Shown: positions 1 through 9,605, numbered from the stretch's first letter. The stretch is 64,000 bases of DNA from Erwinia sp050410775 (GCF_050410775.1 NZ_CP191229.1), one strand, 5' to 3'. The notes: a model not told the origin generated them from the letters alone. Made by a program: numbers and translations.

Positions 1-209
1 TCGAGCAGGCGGTACTCATTGCCGATTTTGCCATAAAGCTCAAGCGTACGTTCTTCTTTAAATATCTGAATATACACAGGGGTGCCGAGTAACTGCTTCT
101 TTAACTCTTTGCTTACCGGTGCCAGCGGGGTGACCGGGTAGGTGGGGACGCTGGCGAAGACGACGGCTGGCAGTAAAAACATCGCAAACAGCAGTGCGAT
201 TTTGCCCAT
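1..209 (-). CDS. yafK: YafK/DpaA L,D-transpeptidase-family protein, N-terminal part
   Basis: Only the first 69 codons are in the window; the gene continues beyond base 1. The protein starts MGKIALLFAMFLLPAVVFAS, a signal peptide with a lysine followed by a hydrophobic core and an AxA-like end. The mature start contains GTPVYIQIFKEERTLELY, almost the same as E. coli YafK. In E. coli this periplasmic enzyme (DpaA/LdtF) releases Braun lipoprotein from peptidoglycan. Its catalytic domain is outside the window, so activity cannot be judged here. It is transcribed away from dinB, as expected for this locus. Confidence 0.9.
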   Translation of the reverse strand, partial: MGKIALLFAMFLLPAVVFASVPTYPVTPLAPVSKELKKQLLGTPVYIQIFKEERTLELYGKIGNEYRLL

Positions 210-416
210 TCTGGTTCCCTATAAAAAGCGGGGTGGATGCGGCGCCGGGGGAGGCGTTAACTGACAATATCGGAACATTCCGCTATCGGTGCGTCACATT
301 AGCATTGTCTGTTTTTTTATCAAGTGAGCGGAGACGAAAATCTGCAAGAAAACCGGCGAAACCCTCTGCCGCTGCGCTTTGCCGCGTGATGGTCATATTG
401 ATCTCGGCTGAGTTGC

Positions 417-432
417 CTGTATACTTATCCAG
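417..432 (+). promoter_or_regulatory. LexA (SOS) box of dinB
   Basis: CTGT-ATACTTAT-CCAG lies 18 bp before the dinB start. It matches the LexA pattern CTGT-N8-ACAG except for one base in the right half, and the E. coli dinB box has the same CCAG deviation. This implies SOS induction of dinB. Confidence 0.85.
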
Positions 433-449
433 TGCTGCCGGAGGGGGAT

Positions 450-1505
450 ATGCGTAAGATCATTCATGTTGATATGGACTGCTTTTTCGCGGCGGTGGAA
501 ATGCGCGATAACCCGAGCCTGCGCGATATCCCCATCGCGATTGGCGGCAGCCACCTGAAGCGAGGCGTCATCAGCACCGCCAACTATCCCGCGCGGAAGT
601 TTGGCGTCCACAGCGCCATGTCGACCGCGATGGCGCTGAAGCTTTGTCCGCATCTGAAAGTGATCCCCGGCCGCTTTGACGCTTATAAAGAGGCGAGCGC
701 CCATATCCGCGAAATCTTCTCCCGCTACACCTCCCTGATTGAGCCGCTCTCTCTGGATGAAGCCTATCTGGATGTTTCAGACAGCCCGCACTGCCAGGGA
801 TCGGCGACGCTGATTGCGCGGGAGATCCGCCAGACCATCGCCAGAGAGCTGAACCTTACCGCCTCGGCGGGCATCGCGCCGATTAAATTTGTCGCCAAAA
901 TCGCCTCCGACCTGAATAAACCGGACGGCCAGTACGTGATCACGCCGGCGGAACTCTCCTCCTTTCTGCTGACGCTGCCGCTGGCGAAGATCCCGGGCGT
1001 AGGGAAGGTGACGGCAAAGAAGCTGGAGGAGATGGGGCTGCAAACCTGTGGCGACGTACAGAAAACCGATCTGGCTGCGCTCCTGAAGCGCTTCGGCAAG
1101 TTCGGCCGCGTGCTCTGGGAGCGCTGCAACGGCGTTGATGAGCGGGAAGTGATTACGGAGCGCCTGCGTAAATCCCTCGGCGTGGAGCGGACGCTCTCTG
1201 AGGATATTCACAGCTGGGAAGCCTGCCTGGAGATTATCGACTACCTCTATGAGGAGCTGGAGCGGCGCCTGAGCAAAATCAAGCCGGACCGGCTGATCGC
1301 CCGGCAGGGCGTAAAGCTGAAATTTGATGACTTTCAGCAGACGACGCAGGAGCACGTCTGGCCCGAACTGAATAAGGAAGACATGATCGCGGTGGCGAAA
1401 AAAACCTGGGATGAGCGTCGCGCCAGCCGGGGAGTCAGGCTGGTGGGCCTGCACGTCACGCTGCTGAATCCGCAGCTGGAGCGGCAGCTGCTGCTGGGGC
1501 TGTAA
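450..1505 (+). CDS. dinB: DNA polymerase IV (Y-family translesion polymerase)
   Basis: The 351-residue protein has the same length as E. coli Pol IV and begins MRKIIHVDMDCFFAAVEMRD. D8 and the SLDEAYLDV motif (D103, E104) supply the metal-binding carboxylates. A helix-hairpin-helix (PGVGKVTAKKL) and the little-finger domain follow. The C-terminus ends RQLLLGL, a beta-clamp-binding tail like E. coli QLVLGL. The start at 450 is chosen because GAGGGGG lies just upstream and it gives the family length. The enzyme carries out error-prone bypass of damaged template during SOS. It is convergent with pepD. Confidence 0.98.
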   Translation: MRKIIHVDMDCFFAAVEMRDNPSLRDIPIAIGGSHLKRGVISTANYPARKFGVHSAMSTAMALKLCPHLKVIPGRFDAYKEASAHIREIFSRYTSLIEPLSLDEAYLDVSDSPHCQGSATLIAREIRQTIARELNLTASAGIAPIKFVAKIASDLNKPDGQYVITPAELSSFLLTLPLAKIPGVGKVTAKKLEEMGLQTCGDVQKTDLAALLKRFGKFGRVLWERCNGVDEREVITERLRKSLGVERTLSEDIHSWEACLEIIDYLYEELERRLSKIKPDRLIARQGVKLKFDDFQQTTQEHVWPELNKEDMIAVAKKTWDERRASRGVRLVGLHVTLLNPQLERQLLLGL

Positions 1506-1640
1506 GCCTGAGCGGCTAAAACCGCGGCTTATCTGACTTTTCTCTGCCTGAGAGAGGGGCTCGATCGGGAAAGAGTATGATGACGGTGAGGTGCCCGCTG
1601 GAAGCCGCCGTTGCGGTGACTCAGCGTCTTACCTGCCTGG

Positions 1641-1680
1641 AATAAAATAGCCATCCGCTGCCGTTCAGGACAGCGGATGG
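1641..1680 (-). terminator. Rho-independent terminator of pepD
   Basis: A perfect 10-bp stem (CCATCCGCTG / CAGCGGATGG, 1651-1680) is followed on the minus strand by CTATTTTATT. It lies 13 bp past the pepD stop codon. Confidence 0.75.
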
Positions 1681-1692
1681 CCAGCCGGCAGA

Positions 1693-3150
1693 TTACTTCG
1701 CCGGAATCGCCTTCAGCACGGCGGTCAGCAGCTGCCAGTAAAGGCCAACGCTTGCAATATGCACCTGCTCATCCGGTGAATGCGGGCCGGTGATGGTGGG
1801 ACCGATCGAGACCATATCCATATCAGGGTAAGGCTTCTTGAACAGGCCACACTCCAGTCCGGCGTGGATCACCTGGATGTTTGGCGTTTTACCAAACAGC
1901 TTCTCGTAGGTTTCGCCAACCAGCGCCATTACCGGTGAGGTCGCGTCCGGCTGCCAGCCAGGGTAGTCGCCTTTAGCCAGCGCATGGGCGCCCGCCAGGT
2001 CGCTCAGCGCGGTCAGCATTTCAACCACGTACGCTTTTCCGCTGTCAATCAGCGAGCGGACCAGGCTGTTGATCACGGCTTCATCTTCTTTCAGCTTCAC
2101 CACGCCGACGTTCAGCGAGGTTTCCACCACGCCTTTCATCACGTCGGAATTGCGGATAACGCCGTTCGGCGTGCTGTTGAGCAGCGCGATAAACGCATCG
2201 CGGCTTTCCGCGGTCAGCGCCTGCCCGCCAGTCGTCACGTTCTCCACCACAAGGTTAACGTTCTTCTCTTTCAGGCTCAGCTCGTTTTTCAGCGTTTCCA
2301 GATAGCTCAGCGCCAGGCTTTTCAGCTGGTCCAGCTTATCCGCCGGTACGGCCAGCGTGGCGATCGCTTCACGCGGGATGGCGTTACGCAGCGTACCGCC
2401 GGTGAAATCCACCAGGCGCAGATCCAGCGCTTTCGCGTGGGCGAACAGAAAGCGCGCCAGCAGTTTGTTGGCGTTGCCCAGACCGGCGTGGATATCGCAG
2501 CCGGAGTGACCGCCTTTCAGCCCTTTCAGGATCAGCTGGATAGGCTCATAGCCTGCGGGAACCGCTTCACGGCTGACCGGCAGCGTGGCGGTGAAGTCGA
2601 TACCGCCCGCACAGCCCATATAGACCTCACCTTCTTCTTCAGAGTCGGTGTTGATCAGGATATCGGCCTGTAACCAGCCAGGCTGGAGGCCAAATGCGCC
2701 GACCATGCCGGTCTCTTCGGTCATCGTCAGCAGCACTTCCAGCGGGCCGTGTTCGACGTGGCTGTCAGCCAGCACGGCCAGCGCCGAGGAGAGACCGATG
2801 CCGTTATCGGCGCCCAGCGTGGTGCCGCGCGCTTTCACCCACTCGCCATCAACCCAAGGCTGGATCGGATCTTTAGTGAAATCGTGTACCGTATCGTTAT
2901 TTTTCTGCGGCACCATATCCAGGTGCGCCTGAAGCGCGACCGGCTTCAGGTTTTCCAGGCCAGGCGTGGCCGGTTTGCGGATCAGAATATTGCCCACTTC
3001 ATCGCGGTCGGTCCAGAAACCCTGCTCCTTCGCCCACGACAGAATGTACTGTGCCAGTTCTTCTTCATGATATGAGGGATGAGGAATAGAGCAGACTTTG
3101 GCAAAAATATCCCACAATGGCTGTGGTGACAGTTGAGATAATTCAGACAC
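1693..3150 (-). CDS. pepD: Aminoacyl-histidine dipeptidase (peptidase D)
   Basis: The 485-residue protein equals E. coli PepD in length. It is an M20-family cytosolic metallopeptidase that hydrolyses dipeptides, including carnosine-type Xaa-His substrates. Metal-ligand motifs are visible: QAHLDMV, GADNGIGL, TMTEETGMVG, DSEEEGEVYMGCAGG and a C-terminal HAGLECG/GPHSPDE. It starts MSELSQLSPQPLWDIF with AGGAGATTTATC upstream. It is divergent from gpt across a 260-bp intergenic region and ends at its own hairpin. Confidence 0.98.
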   Translation of the reverse strand: MSELSQLSPQPLWDIFAKVCSIPHPSYHEEELAQYILSWAKEQGFWTDRDEVGNILIRKPATPGLENLKPVALQAHLDMVPQKNNDTVHDFTKDPIQPWVDGEWVKARGTTLGADNGIGLSSALAVLADSHVEHGPLEVLLTMTEETGMVGAFGLQPGWLQADILINTDSEEEGEVYMGCAGGIDFTATLPVSREAVPAGYEPIQLILKGLKGGHSGCDIHAGLGNANKLLARFLFAHAKALDLRLVDFTGGTLRNAIPREAIATLAVPADKLDQLKSLALSYLETLKNELSLKEKNVNLVVENVTTGGQALTAESRDAFIALLNSTPNGVIRNSDVMKGVVETSLNVGVVKLKEDEAVINSLVRSLIDSGKAYVVEMLTALSDLAGAHALAKGDYPGWQPDATSPVMALVGETYEKLFGKTPNIQVIHAGLECGLFKKPYPDMDMVSIGPTITGPHSPDEQVHIASVGLYWQLLTAVLKAIPAK

Positions 3151-3411
3151 GATAAATCTCCTGTGTCATCACCATCAGCCGGCGGAGCCACCGATGGCGA
3201 GCATGATTAGCGGTTGCATAACTCCCGTCAGGGGATCTGACGTGATGGGCAAAGAATATCATTCTTCCGCGGCGGATGCTTACTCCGCCTCAGCAAAAAA
3301 GCGCCCCCGGAGCCGATCGGTGCTGGTTTTTAGCGCCTCAGATCTCTATAATTCCGCGCAACCTCTCCCATAGTACATTTTTAAGCCAACACCATTGGTC
3401 GGGACACCTTT

Positions 3412-3870
3412 ATGAGCGAAAAATACGTCGTCACCTGGGACATGCTACAGATTCATGCCCGTAAACTGGCTCAACGCCTCCTTCCTGTTGAGCAGTGGCA
3501 AGGCATTATCGCGGTCAGCCGCGGTGGTCTGGTTCCTGCTTCCCTGCTGGCCCGCGAGCTTGGCATCCGTCACGTGGATACCGTCTGCATCTCCAGCTAT
3601 GACCACGACAATCAGCGCGAGATGAAAATCCTCAAGCGCGCAGAAGGCGACGGTGAAGGCTTTATCGTCATTGACGACCTGGTGGATACCGGCGGCACCG
3701 CGCAGGCGATCCGTGAGATGTATCCGAAGGCGCACTTCGTCACCATTTTTGCCAAACCGGCAGGACGCCCGCTGGTGGACGATTATGTGGTGGATATTCC
3801 GCAAAATACCTGGATCGAACAGCCGTGGGATATGGGCGTCGTTTATATTCCGCCTATCGTTAAAAGCTGA
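3412..3870 (+). CDS. gpt: Xanthine-guanine phosphoribosyltransferase
   Basis: The 152-residue protein has the E. coli Gpt length and near-identical sequence. The PRPP-binding loop is visible as FIVIDDLVDTGGTAQAI. The SRGGLVPASLLAREL segment and the C-terminal WDMGVVYIPP are also typical. It converts guanine, xanthine and hypoxanthine to nucleotides (purine salvage). It is a single transcription unit with its own terminator, upstream of frsA. Confidence 0.98.
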   Translation: MSEKYVVTWDMLQIHARKLAQRLLPVEQWQGIIAVSRGGLVPASLLARELGIRHVDTVCISSYDHDNQREMKILKRAEGDGEGFIVIDDLVDTGGTAQAIREMYPKAHFVTIFAKPAGRPLVDDYVVDIPQNTWIEQPWDMGVVYIPPIVKS

Positions 3871-3886
3871 TTGACCCTGGTCAAAG

Positions 3887-3920
3887 CAACGCCCGGTTCT
3901 GCCGGGCGTTGTCGTTTTTA
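3887..3920 (+). terminator. Terminator of gpt
   Basis: Stem CAACGCCCGG / CCGGGCGTTG with a TTCTG loop, followed by TCGTTTTTA, 16 bp past the gpt stop. Confidence 0.85.
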
Positions 3921-3989
3921 CGGTTAGCGCCGCCGCCGGGGGTGAGGTAGACTAGCCTGACGCCCTGTACGCTGGAGGAGTGTCGCGCA

Positions 3990-5237
3990 ATGTCACCGAA
4001 AAACCTGAGCGAAGAGCTGTTTAAACCTCGCTTCAAGCACCCTGAAACCTCATCGTTAATCCGTCGTCGTCACCACCATAAGCCCCTGCCGGTGCATTCA
4101 GCGCTGGAAGGCGAGAGCCACGCGGGCTGGTATCGCATGATTAACCGCGTACTCTGGACGTGGCGGGGGCTGTCGCCGGTGGAAATCAGCGAAGTTCTGG
4201 CGCGCATCGCGGTCAGTCAGGTCGAGCATACCGATGAACGCCTGCTGGATACGGCGATCGGCTATCGCGGCGGCAACTGGATTTATGAGTGGTCAAAGCA
4301 GGCGGCGCTCTGGCAGCAGAAGGCGAGCGAGGCCACAGACGACGAAGCGGCAGGCCAGTGCTGGCTGCATGCGGCGAACCTGTACGGCGTGGCCGGTTAT
4401 CCCCACCTGAAAGGGGATGAGCTGGCGGAGCAGGCGCAGCTGCTGGCCAACCGCGCCTATGAAGAGGCCACCTCACGCCTGACGGGAGAGCTGCGGGAAA
4501 TCGAGTTCGCCATTCCGGGCGGCAGCCCGATTTTCGGCTTCCTGCATATGCCTGCCCAGGTCAGCGCGCCTTATCCTACGGTGCTGCTTTGCGGCAGTCT
4601 GGATACGCTACAGACCGATCACTATCGCCTGTTCCATGACTACCTTGCTCCGCGCGGCATCGCGATGCTGACCATCGATATGCCTTCCGTTGGCTTCTCC
4701 TCTAAGTGGAAGCTGACGCAGGAGACCAGCTTTTTACATCAGCAGGTGCTTAAGCAGCTGGAACATGTGCCCTGGGTTGATCATACGCGGGTCGGCGCTT
4801 TTGGTTTTCGCTTCGGCGCAAACGTGGCCGTCAGGCTGGCCTACCTTGAGTCGCACCGGCTGCGCGCCGTAGCCTGTCTGGGGCCGGTGGTGCACAATCT
4901 TTTGTGTGAAGAGAAAATACAGGACCGCATCCCGGAGATGTATATGGACGTCCTCGCCAGCCGCCTCGGCATGGCCTCCGCCTCGGATATGTCGCTGCGT
5001 ACCGAGCTGAGCAGCTACTCCCTTAAAACGCAGGGGCTGCTGGGGCGCCGTACGCCGACGCCGCTGCTCTCTGCCTACTGGCCTGGCGATATCTTCAGCC
5101 CGGAGGAGGAGTCGAAGCTGATTGTGAACTCTTCCGCCGATGGAAAGCTGATGCCGATCGCGCTCTCACCCGCAATGCGCAACTTCGATAAAGCATTACG
5201 TGATATTGTCGACTGGTTAGCGAAGCGGTTAGCGTAA
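3990..5237 (+). CDS. frsA: FrsA, esterase-like fermentation/respiration switch protein
   Basis: The 415-residue alpha/beta-hydrolase-fold protein matches E. coli FrsA (YafA, 414 aa) over its full length. Shared blocks include LFKPRFKHPETS, IGYRGGNWIYEW, GIAMLTIDMPSVGFSSKWKL and VDHTRVGAFGFRFGANVAVR. In E. coli FrsA binds unphosphorylated EIIA-Glc; its enzymatic activity is debated. The nucleophile elbow reads GFRFG rather than GxSxG, as in E. coli. It lies between gpt and crl as usual. Confidence 0.95.
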   Translation: MSPKNLSEELFKPRFKHPETSSLIRRRHHHKPLPVHSALEGESHAGWYRMINRVLWTWRGLSPVEISEVLARIAVSQVEHTDERLLDTAIGYRGGNWIYEWSKQAALWQQKASEATDDEAAGQCWLHAANLYGVAGYPHLKGDELAEQAQLLANRAYEEATSRLTGELREIEFAIPGGSPIFGFLHMPAQVSAPYPTVLLCGSLDTLQTDHYRLFHDYLAPRGIAMLTIDMPSVGFSSKWKLTQETSFLHQQVLKQLEHVPWVDHTRVGAFGFRFGANVAVRLAYLESHRLRAVACLGPVVHNLLCEEKIQDRIPEMYMDVLASRLGMASASDMSLRTELSSYSLKTQGLLGRRTPTPLLSAYWPGDIFSPEEESKLIVNSSADGKLMPIALSPAMRNFDKALRDIVDWLAKRLA

Positions 5238-5301
5238 TGAGTTGCTAAACTGCATACAGGCATCGTTATAACCTGACTTGTTTATTAATGGAGATAAAAC
5301 A

Positions 5302-5703
5302 ATGGCGTTACCGAGTGGGCATCCTAAAAGCCGCTTAATGAAGCGATTTGGTACTCTTGGCCCCTATATTCGCGAAGCGAAATGCCAGGAGGAACGCTTC
5401 TTCTTCGACTGCCTGGCCGTCTGCGTCAATGTAAAGCCCGCTCCTGAAAGCCGTGAGTTTTGGGGTTGGTGGATGGAGCTTGAAGCCCAGAGCGATCACT
5501 TCACTTACGAATACCATTTCGGCCTGTTCGACAAGGAAGGTCACTGGAAGCCGACGACCGTCAAAGGCAAAGAAAATAACGAACGGCTGGAAGAGACGCT
5601 GCGTAATTTTCACGTCCGGCTGAAAGCGCTGCTGGCGGAGATGGAGCTGGATCTTAAACCGGCTGCCGATTTTGCCGATGAGCCGGTTAAACTGACTGCC
5701 TGA
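5302..5703 (+). CDS. crl: Crl, sigma-S activity stimulator
   Basis: The 133-residue protein has the E. coli Crl length and starts MALPSGHPKSRLMKRFGTLG. It binds RpoS and promotes holoenzyme assembly in stationary phase. The start at 5302 is preferred over an in-frame ATG 24 bp upstream because it follows GGAGATAAAAC and gives the family length. It is followed directly by a strong terminator and is convergent with phoE. Confidence 0.96.
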   Translation: MALPSGHPKSRLMKRFGTLGPYIREAKCQEERFFFDCLAVCVNVKPAPESREFWGWWMELEAQSDHFTYEYHFGLFDKEGHWKPTTVKGKENNERLEETLRNFHVRLKALLAEMELDLKPAADFADEPVKLTA

Positions 5704-5721
5704 TAACGACGCAGCCAAAGG

Positions 5722-5749
5722 AAAAGGCTGGCGAATGCCAGCCTTTTTT
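5722..5749 (+). terminator. Terminator of crl
   Basis: Perfect 11-bp stem AAAAGGCTGGC / GCCAGCCTTTT with a GAAT tetraloop and a T-run. The A-run upstream could let it act on the convergent phoE transcript too. Confidence 0.9.
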
Positions 5750-5803
5750 AAGGATGATAACGAGGGCAGGTCAAACGTCTCTGTGGCGGGAGACGGGAAA
5801 CAA

Positions 5804-6904
5804 TCAGAACTGGTAGGTCAAGCCAAGCGCAACGATATCGTCATTGTTCAGGGCAAGTTTGTTATCGTCATTCAGCAGGTTGATTTTGTAATCAACGAAG
5901 GCTGACATGTTTTTATTGAAGTAGTAGGTTGCGCCCACATCCGCAAATTTCACGATATCCGCATCGCCAACGCCGTTTTCAATATCCTTCGCCTTAGTCT
6001 GGACATAAGCCAGTGAAGGGCGGAAACCATTCTCAAACTGATACTGTGCCACCAGCTCAATATTCTGTAAGCGATTCGCGTAACCGCTGACGCGCACGTC
6101 AGTACCTGCAACCTGCGCCGTGCCGCTGATTGGCGACATATTGCGCGTTTCAGCATAGGTGGCCGCGAGGTAGACGCCGTTATTGTCATACTTCAGGCCC
6201 GTCGCCCAGGCTTCCGCTTTATCCCCGGTACCATAAACGCTGGCACGCTGATCGATAGTGCGGTTAGAGGAAGAGATCGCGCCGTTCAGCGTCAGACCTT
6301 CCAGGAAGGTGTAGCCCAGTGAGGCGGCCATGCCGTCGCCGTTAGAGCTGCTGTCCGCGCGGTCATCGTTCTCGTTTTTACCCTGATACTGCAACGCGAA
6401 CTTCAGCCCATCCACCAGACCAAAGAAGTCAGAGTTGCGGTAAGTGGCCACGCCATTGGTACGCGAGAGCATATAGTTATCGGCTTTGGTGTAACCAGTA
6501 CCACCAAATTCCGGCATCATATCGGTAAAGGCTTCCACGTCGTAGATCAGGCCGTAGTTACGTCCGTAATCGATGGAGCCGTAATCACCGAACTTAAGGC
6601 CGGCAAAACCCAGACGGGTTTTCGCGCCTGTGGAGCCCTGGCTTTCAGCGTTGCTGACCGGCAGATGATATTCCCACTGACCGTAGCCGGTCATCAGTTC
6701 GTTAATCTGCGTCTGGCCTTTGAAGCCAATACGCACATAAGATTTGTCGCCGTCATTGCTGTCGGCGTCGCTGAGGTAGTGCATGGCTTTAACTTTGCCG
6801 TAAAAATCCAGCTTGTTGCCATCTTTATTATAAACTTCTGCGGCCTGAGCGGTGGCTGAAAGAGCCAGAGCTGCGGTGAATAGTGCCAGTGCGCTTTTCT
6901 TCAT
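5804..6904 (-). CDS. phoE: Outer-membrane porin PhoE
   Basis: The 366-residue trimeric general porin has a signal peptide ending ATAQA-AEVYNKDG. The porin signature YGKVKAMHYLSD follows, with the loop-3 region DMMPEFGG and the C-terminal phenylalanine needed for outer-membrane assembly. Position between crl and proBA identifies it as PhoE rather than OmpC/OmpF. No clear Pho box (tandem CTGTCAT-type repeats) was found upstream on the minus strand. Control by PhoB is therefore expected from the family but not shown. Confidence 0.93.
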   Translation of the reverse strand: MKKSALALFTAALALSATAQAAEVYNKDGNKLDFYGKVKAMHYLSDADSNDGDKSYVRIGFKGQTQINELMTGYGQWEYHLPVSNAESQGSTGAKTRLGFAGLKFGDYGSIDYGRNYGLIYDVEAFTDMMPEFGGTGYTKADNYMLSRTNGVATYRNSDFFGLVDGLKFALQYQGKNENDDRADSSSNGDGMAASLGYTFLEGLTLNGAISSSNRTIDQRASVYGTGDKAEAWATGLKYDNNGVYLAATYAETRNMSPISGTAQVAGTDVRVSGYANRLQNIELVAQYQFENGFRPSLAYVQTKAKDIENGVGDADIVKFADVGATYYFNKNMSAFVDYKINLLNDDNKLALNNDDIVALGLTYQF

Positions 6905-6938
6905 TTTGCCATTAATCCCAAAAGAGTCATGTTCCGTG

Positions 6939-6960
6939 GCCTTAAGAATCCTCTTAAGGC
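6939..6960 (-). promoter_or_regulatory. Inverted repeat in the phoE 5' region
   Basis: GCCTTAAG / CTTAAGGC with a 6-nt loop lies about 35 bp before the phoE start. It could form a hairpin in the leader RNA. There is no T-run, so it is not an ordinary terminator. Confidence 0.45.
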
Positions 6961-7135
6961 AGGAACGTTTTACCCTGAAAGGATGACGGTTTTATTTCAG
7001 CAAAACGCATTTCATATGAAGGGGGAACTTCCACCGGGACCGGATGTCCGGCTTTTTCACCCGCGCCTGTTGGCTTACAGCACCACACCTGCTAAAAAGT
7101 CCTATTCGATACTTTTTACGTAACGGCAGGAAATG

Positions 7136-8239
7136 ATGAGCAGTAGCCAGACCCTGGTAGTGAAACTGGGGACCAGCGTATTAACCGGCGGATCGCGCCG
7201 GCTGAACCGGGCGCATATCGTTGAGCTGGTGCGGCAGTGCGCGCAGCAGCACGCCGCGGGCCACCGGATTGTTATCGTGACCTCTGGCGCGATGGCCGCC
7301 GGGCGGGAGCACCTTGGCCACCCGGAGCTGCCGCCGACCATCGCCTCAAAGCAGCTGCTGGCTGCGGTGGGGCAGAGCCGGTTAATACAGCTCTGGGAGC
7401 AGCTGTTCTCCATTTACGGCATTCACATCGGCCAGATGCTGCTGACCCGCGCGGATCTGGAAGATCGCGAGCGTTTTCTGAATGCCCGCGACACGCTGCG
7501 GGCGCTGCTGGATAACCATATCGTGCCGGTCATTAATGAGAATGACGCGGTGGCGACGGCGGAGATCAAAGTCGGCGATAATGACAACCTTTCGGCGCTG
7601 GCGGCGATGCTGGCCGGTGCGGATAAGCTACTGCTGCTGACCGATCAGCCCGGACTCTTTACCGCCGATCCGCGTAACGATCCGACGGCGGAACTGATCC
7701 GTGACGTGCATGGCATTGATGATGCCCTGCGCGCCCTGGCGGGCGACAGCGTTTCCGGACTCGGTACGGGCGGCATGGCGACCAAACTCCAGGCCGCCGA
7801 TGTGGCCTGCCGGGCGGGTATTGATACCATCATCGCGGCCGGTAGCCGCCCTGACGTGATCGGCGATGTAATTGCCGGCAAACCCGTCGGCACCCGATTT
7901 CACGCGCTGGAAACGCCGCTGGAGAACCGTAAGCGCTGGATCTTCGGCGCACCGCCGGCGGGTGAGGTGACCATCGATGACGGTGCGCTGTCGGCCATTC
8001 TGGAGCGCGGCAGTTCGCTGCTGCCTAAAGGCATTCGCGGCATCAACGGGAACTTTTCCCGGGGCGAAGTGATCCGCATTCGCAACCTGCAGGGGCGCGA
8101 CGTCGCCCATGGCGTCTGCCGCTATAACAGCGATGCCATGCGGATGATTGCCGGCCATCACTCGCAGCAAATCAGCGAAATTTTAGGGTATGAATATGGT
8201 CCGGTGGCAATCCACCGGGACGATATGATCGTCAGCTAA
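7136..8239 (+). CDS. proB: Glutamate 5-kinase
   Basis: The 367-residue protein has the same length as E. coli ProB. The N-terminal amino-acid kinase domain shows VVKLGTSVLTGG, VTSGAMAAG, NENDAVATAEIKVGDND and a GTGGMATKLQAADVA loop. A C-terminal PUA domain begins near LERGSSLLPKGI. It catalyses the first step of proline synthesis. Two ATGs are adjacent (7133 and 7136); the second gives the family length, with AGGAA upstream. proA starts 10 bp downstream, so the two form an operon. Confidence 0.97.
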   Translation: MSSSQTLVVKLGTSVLTGGSRRLNRAHIVELVRQCAQQHAAGHRIVIVTSGAMAAGREHLGHPELPPTIASKQLLAAVGQSRLIQLWEQLFSIYGIHIGQMLLTRADLEDRERFLNARDTLRALLDNHIVPVINENDAVATAEIKVGDNDNLSALAAMLAGADKLLLLTDQPGLFTADPRNDPTAELIRDVHGIDDALRALAGDSVSGLGTGGMATKLQAADVACRAGIDTIIAAGSRPDVIGDVIAGKPVGTRFHALETPLENRKRWIFGAPPAGEVTIDDGALSAILERGSSLLPKGIRGINGNFSRGEVIRIRNLQGRDVAHGVCRYNSDAMRMIAGHHSQQISEILGYEYGPVAIHRDDMIVS

Positions 8240-8248
8240 GGAGCGGAC

Positions 8249-9502
8249 ATGCTTGAAGAAATGGGTAAAGCCGCGAGGGCCGCGTCTTACCAGCTGTCGG
8301 TGCTCTCCACCGCGCAAAAAAACCAGGTTCTGATGACCCTGGCCGACCGGCTGGAGGCGCAGAGCGCTGAGATCCTGGCCGCCAATGAGCTTGATCTGGC
8401 CGACGCGCGCAGGAAGGGGATGAGCGAGGCGCTGCTCGACCGCCTTATGCTCAATCCGCAGCGGCTGAAGGGCATCGCCGATGATGTGCGGCAGGTGTGC
8501 AGGCTGGCCGATCCCGTCGGTGAAGTGATGGATGGCGGCAGGCTCGACAGCGGGCTGCGCATTGAGCGCCGCCGCGTGCCGCTTGGCGTGGTGGGCGTTA
8601 TTTATGAAGCCCGCCCCAACGTGACGCTGGACGTCGCCTCCCTCTGCCTGAAAACCGGCAACGCGGCGATCCTGCGCGGCGGCAAAGAGACTTACCGGAC
8701 CAATGCCGCCACCGTTCGCGTGATCCAGGATGCGCTGAAGGAGCATGGCCTTCCGGCGGCAGCGGTGCAGGCTATTGAGAGTCCGGATCGTGAGCTGGTC
8801 AATCAGCTGCTGAAGCTCGATCGTTATGTGGATATGTTGATTCCCCGAGGCGGTGCTGGACTGCACAAGCTGTGCCGCGAGCAGTCAACGATCCCGGTGA
8901 TCACCGGCGGCATCGGCGTTTGTCATATCTTTGTTGACCGCGATATCGAACCTGAAGCGGCGTTGAAGGTGATCGTTAATGCCAAAAAGCAGCGGCCGAG
9001 CGCCTGTAATTCGGTGGAGACCTTGCTGATTCATAGCGATATTGCCGCGAGCTTCCTGCCTCTGCTGAGCCAGCGTATGAGTGAGGAGGGGATTGCGCTG
9101 CACGCCGATGCCCGTTCGCTGCCGCTGCTGCAACAGGGGCCAGCGGAGGTGACAGCGGTGACCGTGGCGCAGCTCCGCGATGAGTGGCTCTCGCTGGATC
9201 TCAACGTCAAGCTGGTGGACGATCTGGATGAAGGCATCGCCCATATTCGGGAATATGGCACCCAGCACTCGGATGCCATCCTGACGCGCAGTATTCATAA
9301 CTCGGACCGCTTCGTCAGCGAAGTGGACTCTTCAGCGGTCTATGTAAACGCCAGCACCCGCTTTACCGACGGCGGCCAGTTTGGCCTTGGCGCCGAGGTG
9401 GCGGTAAGCACGCAGAAGCTCCACGCGCGTGGCCCGATGGGGCTGGAGGCCCTGACCACCTATAAATGGGTGGCATTTGGTGACGATACGGTACGCACAT
9501 AG
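8249..9502 (+). CDS. proA: Gamma-glutamyl phosphate reductase
   Basis: The 417-residue protein has the E. coli ProA length. It belongs to the NADPH-dependent aldehyde-dehydrogenase superfamily. The catalytic cysteine is in QRPSACNSVETLL, and VGVIYEARPNVTLDVA and NASTRFTDGGQFGLGAE are family blocks. It makes glutamate-5-semialdehyde from the ProB product. It follows proB by 10 bp with an AAGGAG site and is closed by a terminator. Confidence 0.98.
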   Translation: MLEEMGKAARAASYQLSVLSTAQKNQVLMTLADRLEAQSAEILAANELDLADARRKGMSEALLDRLMLNPQRLKGIADDVRQVCRLADPVGEVMDGGRLDSGLRIERRRVPLGVVGVIYEARPNVTLDVASLCLKTGNAAILRGGKETYRTNAATVRVIQDALKEHGLPAAAVQAIESPDRELVNQLLKLDRYVDMLIPRGGAGLHKLCREQSTIPVITGGIGVCHIFVDRDIEPEAALKVIVNAKKQRPSACNSVETLLIHSDIAASFLPLLSQRMSEEGIALHADARSLPLLQQGPAEVTAVTVAQLRDEWLSLDLNVKLVDDLDEGIAHIREYGTQHSDAILTRSIHNSDRFVSEVDSSAVYVNASTRFTDGGQFGLGAEVAVSTQKLHARGPMGLEALTTYKWVAFGDDTVRT

Positions 9503-9518
9503 ATGATAAAGATCGCAC

Positions 9519-9541
9519 AAGCCCGGTAACGGGCTTTTTTT
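9519..9541 (+). terminator. Terminator of proBA
   Basis: AAGCCCG / CGGGCTT stem with a GTAA loop and T-run, starting 17 bp after the proA stop. Confidence 0.9.
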
Positions 9542-9605
9542 ACGGCTGAAAGCCAACGGCGTCAGGTAAAATTTTCAAGAATGGAAGGGAATCCGGGCCT
9601 GCTGA

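Noticed and set aside
6905..7120. Pho box upstream of phoE
   Set aside because: No pair of CTGTCAT-like repeats at 11-bp spacing could be found; only AT-rich sequence and a CTTAAG hairpin.
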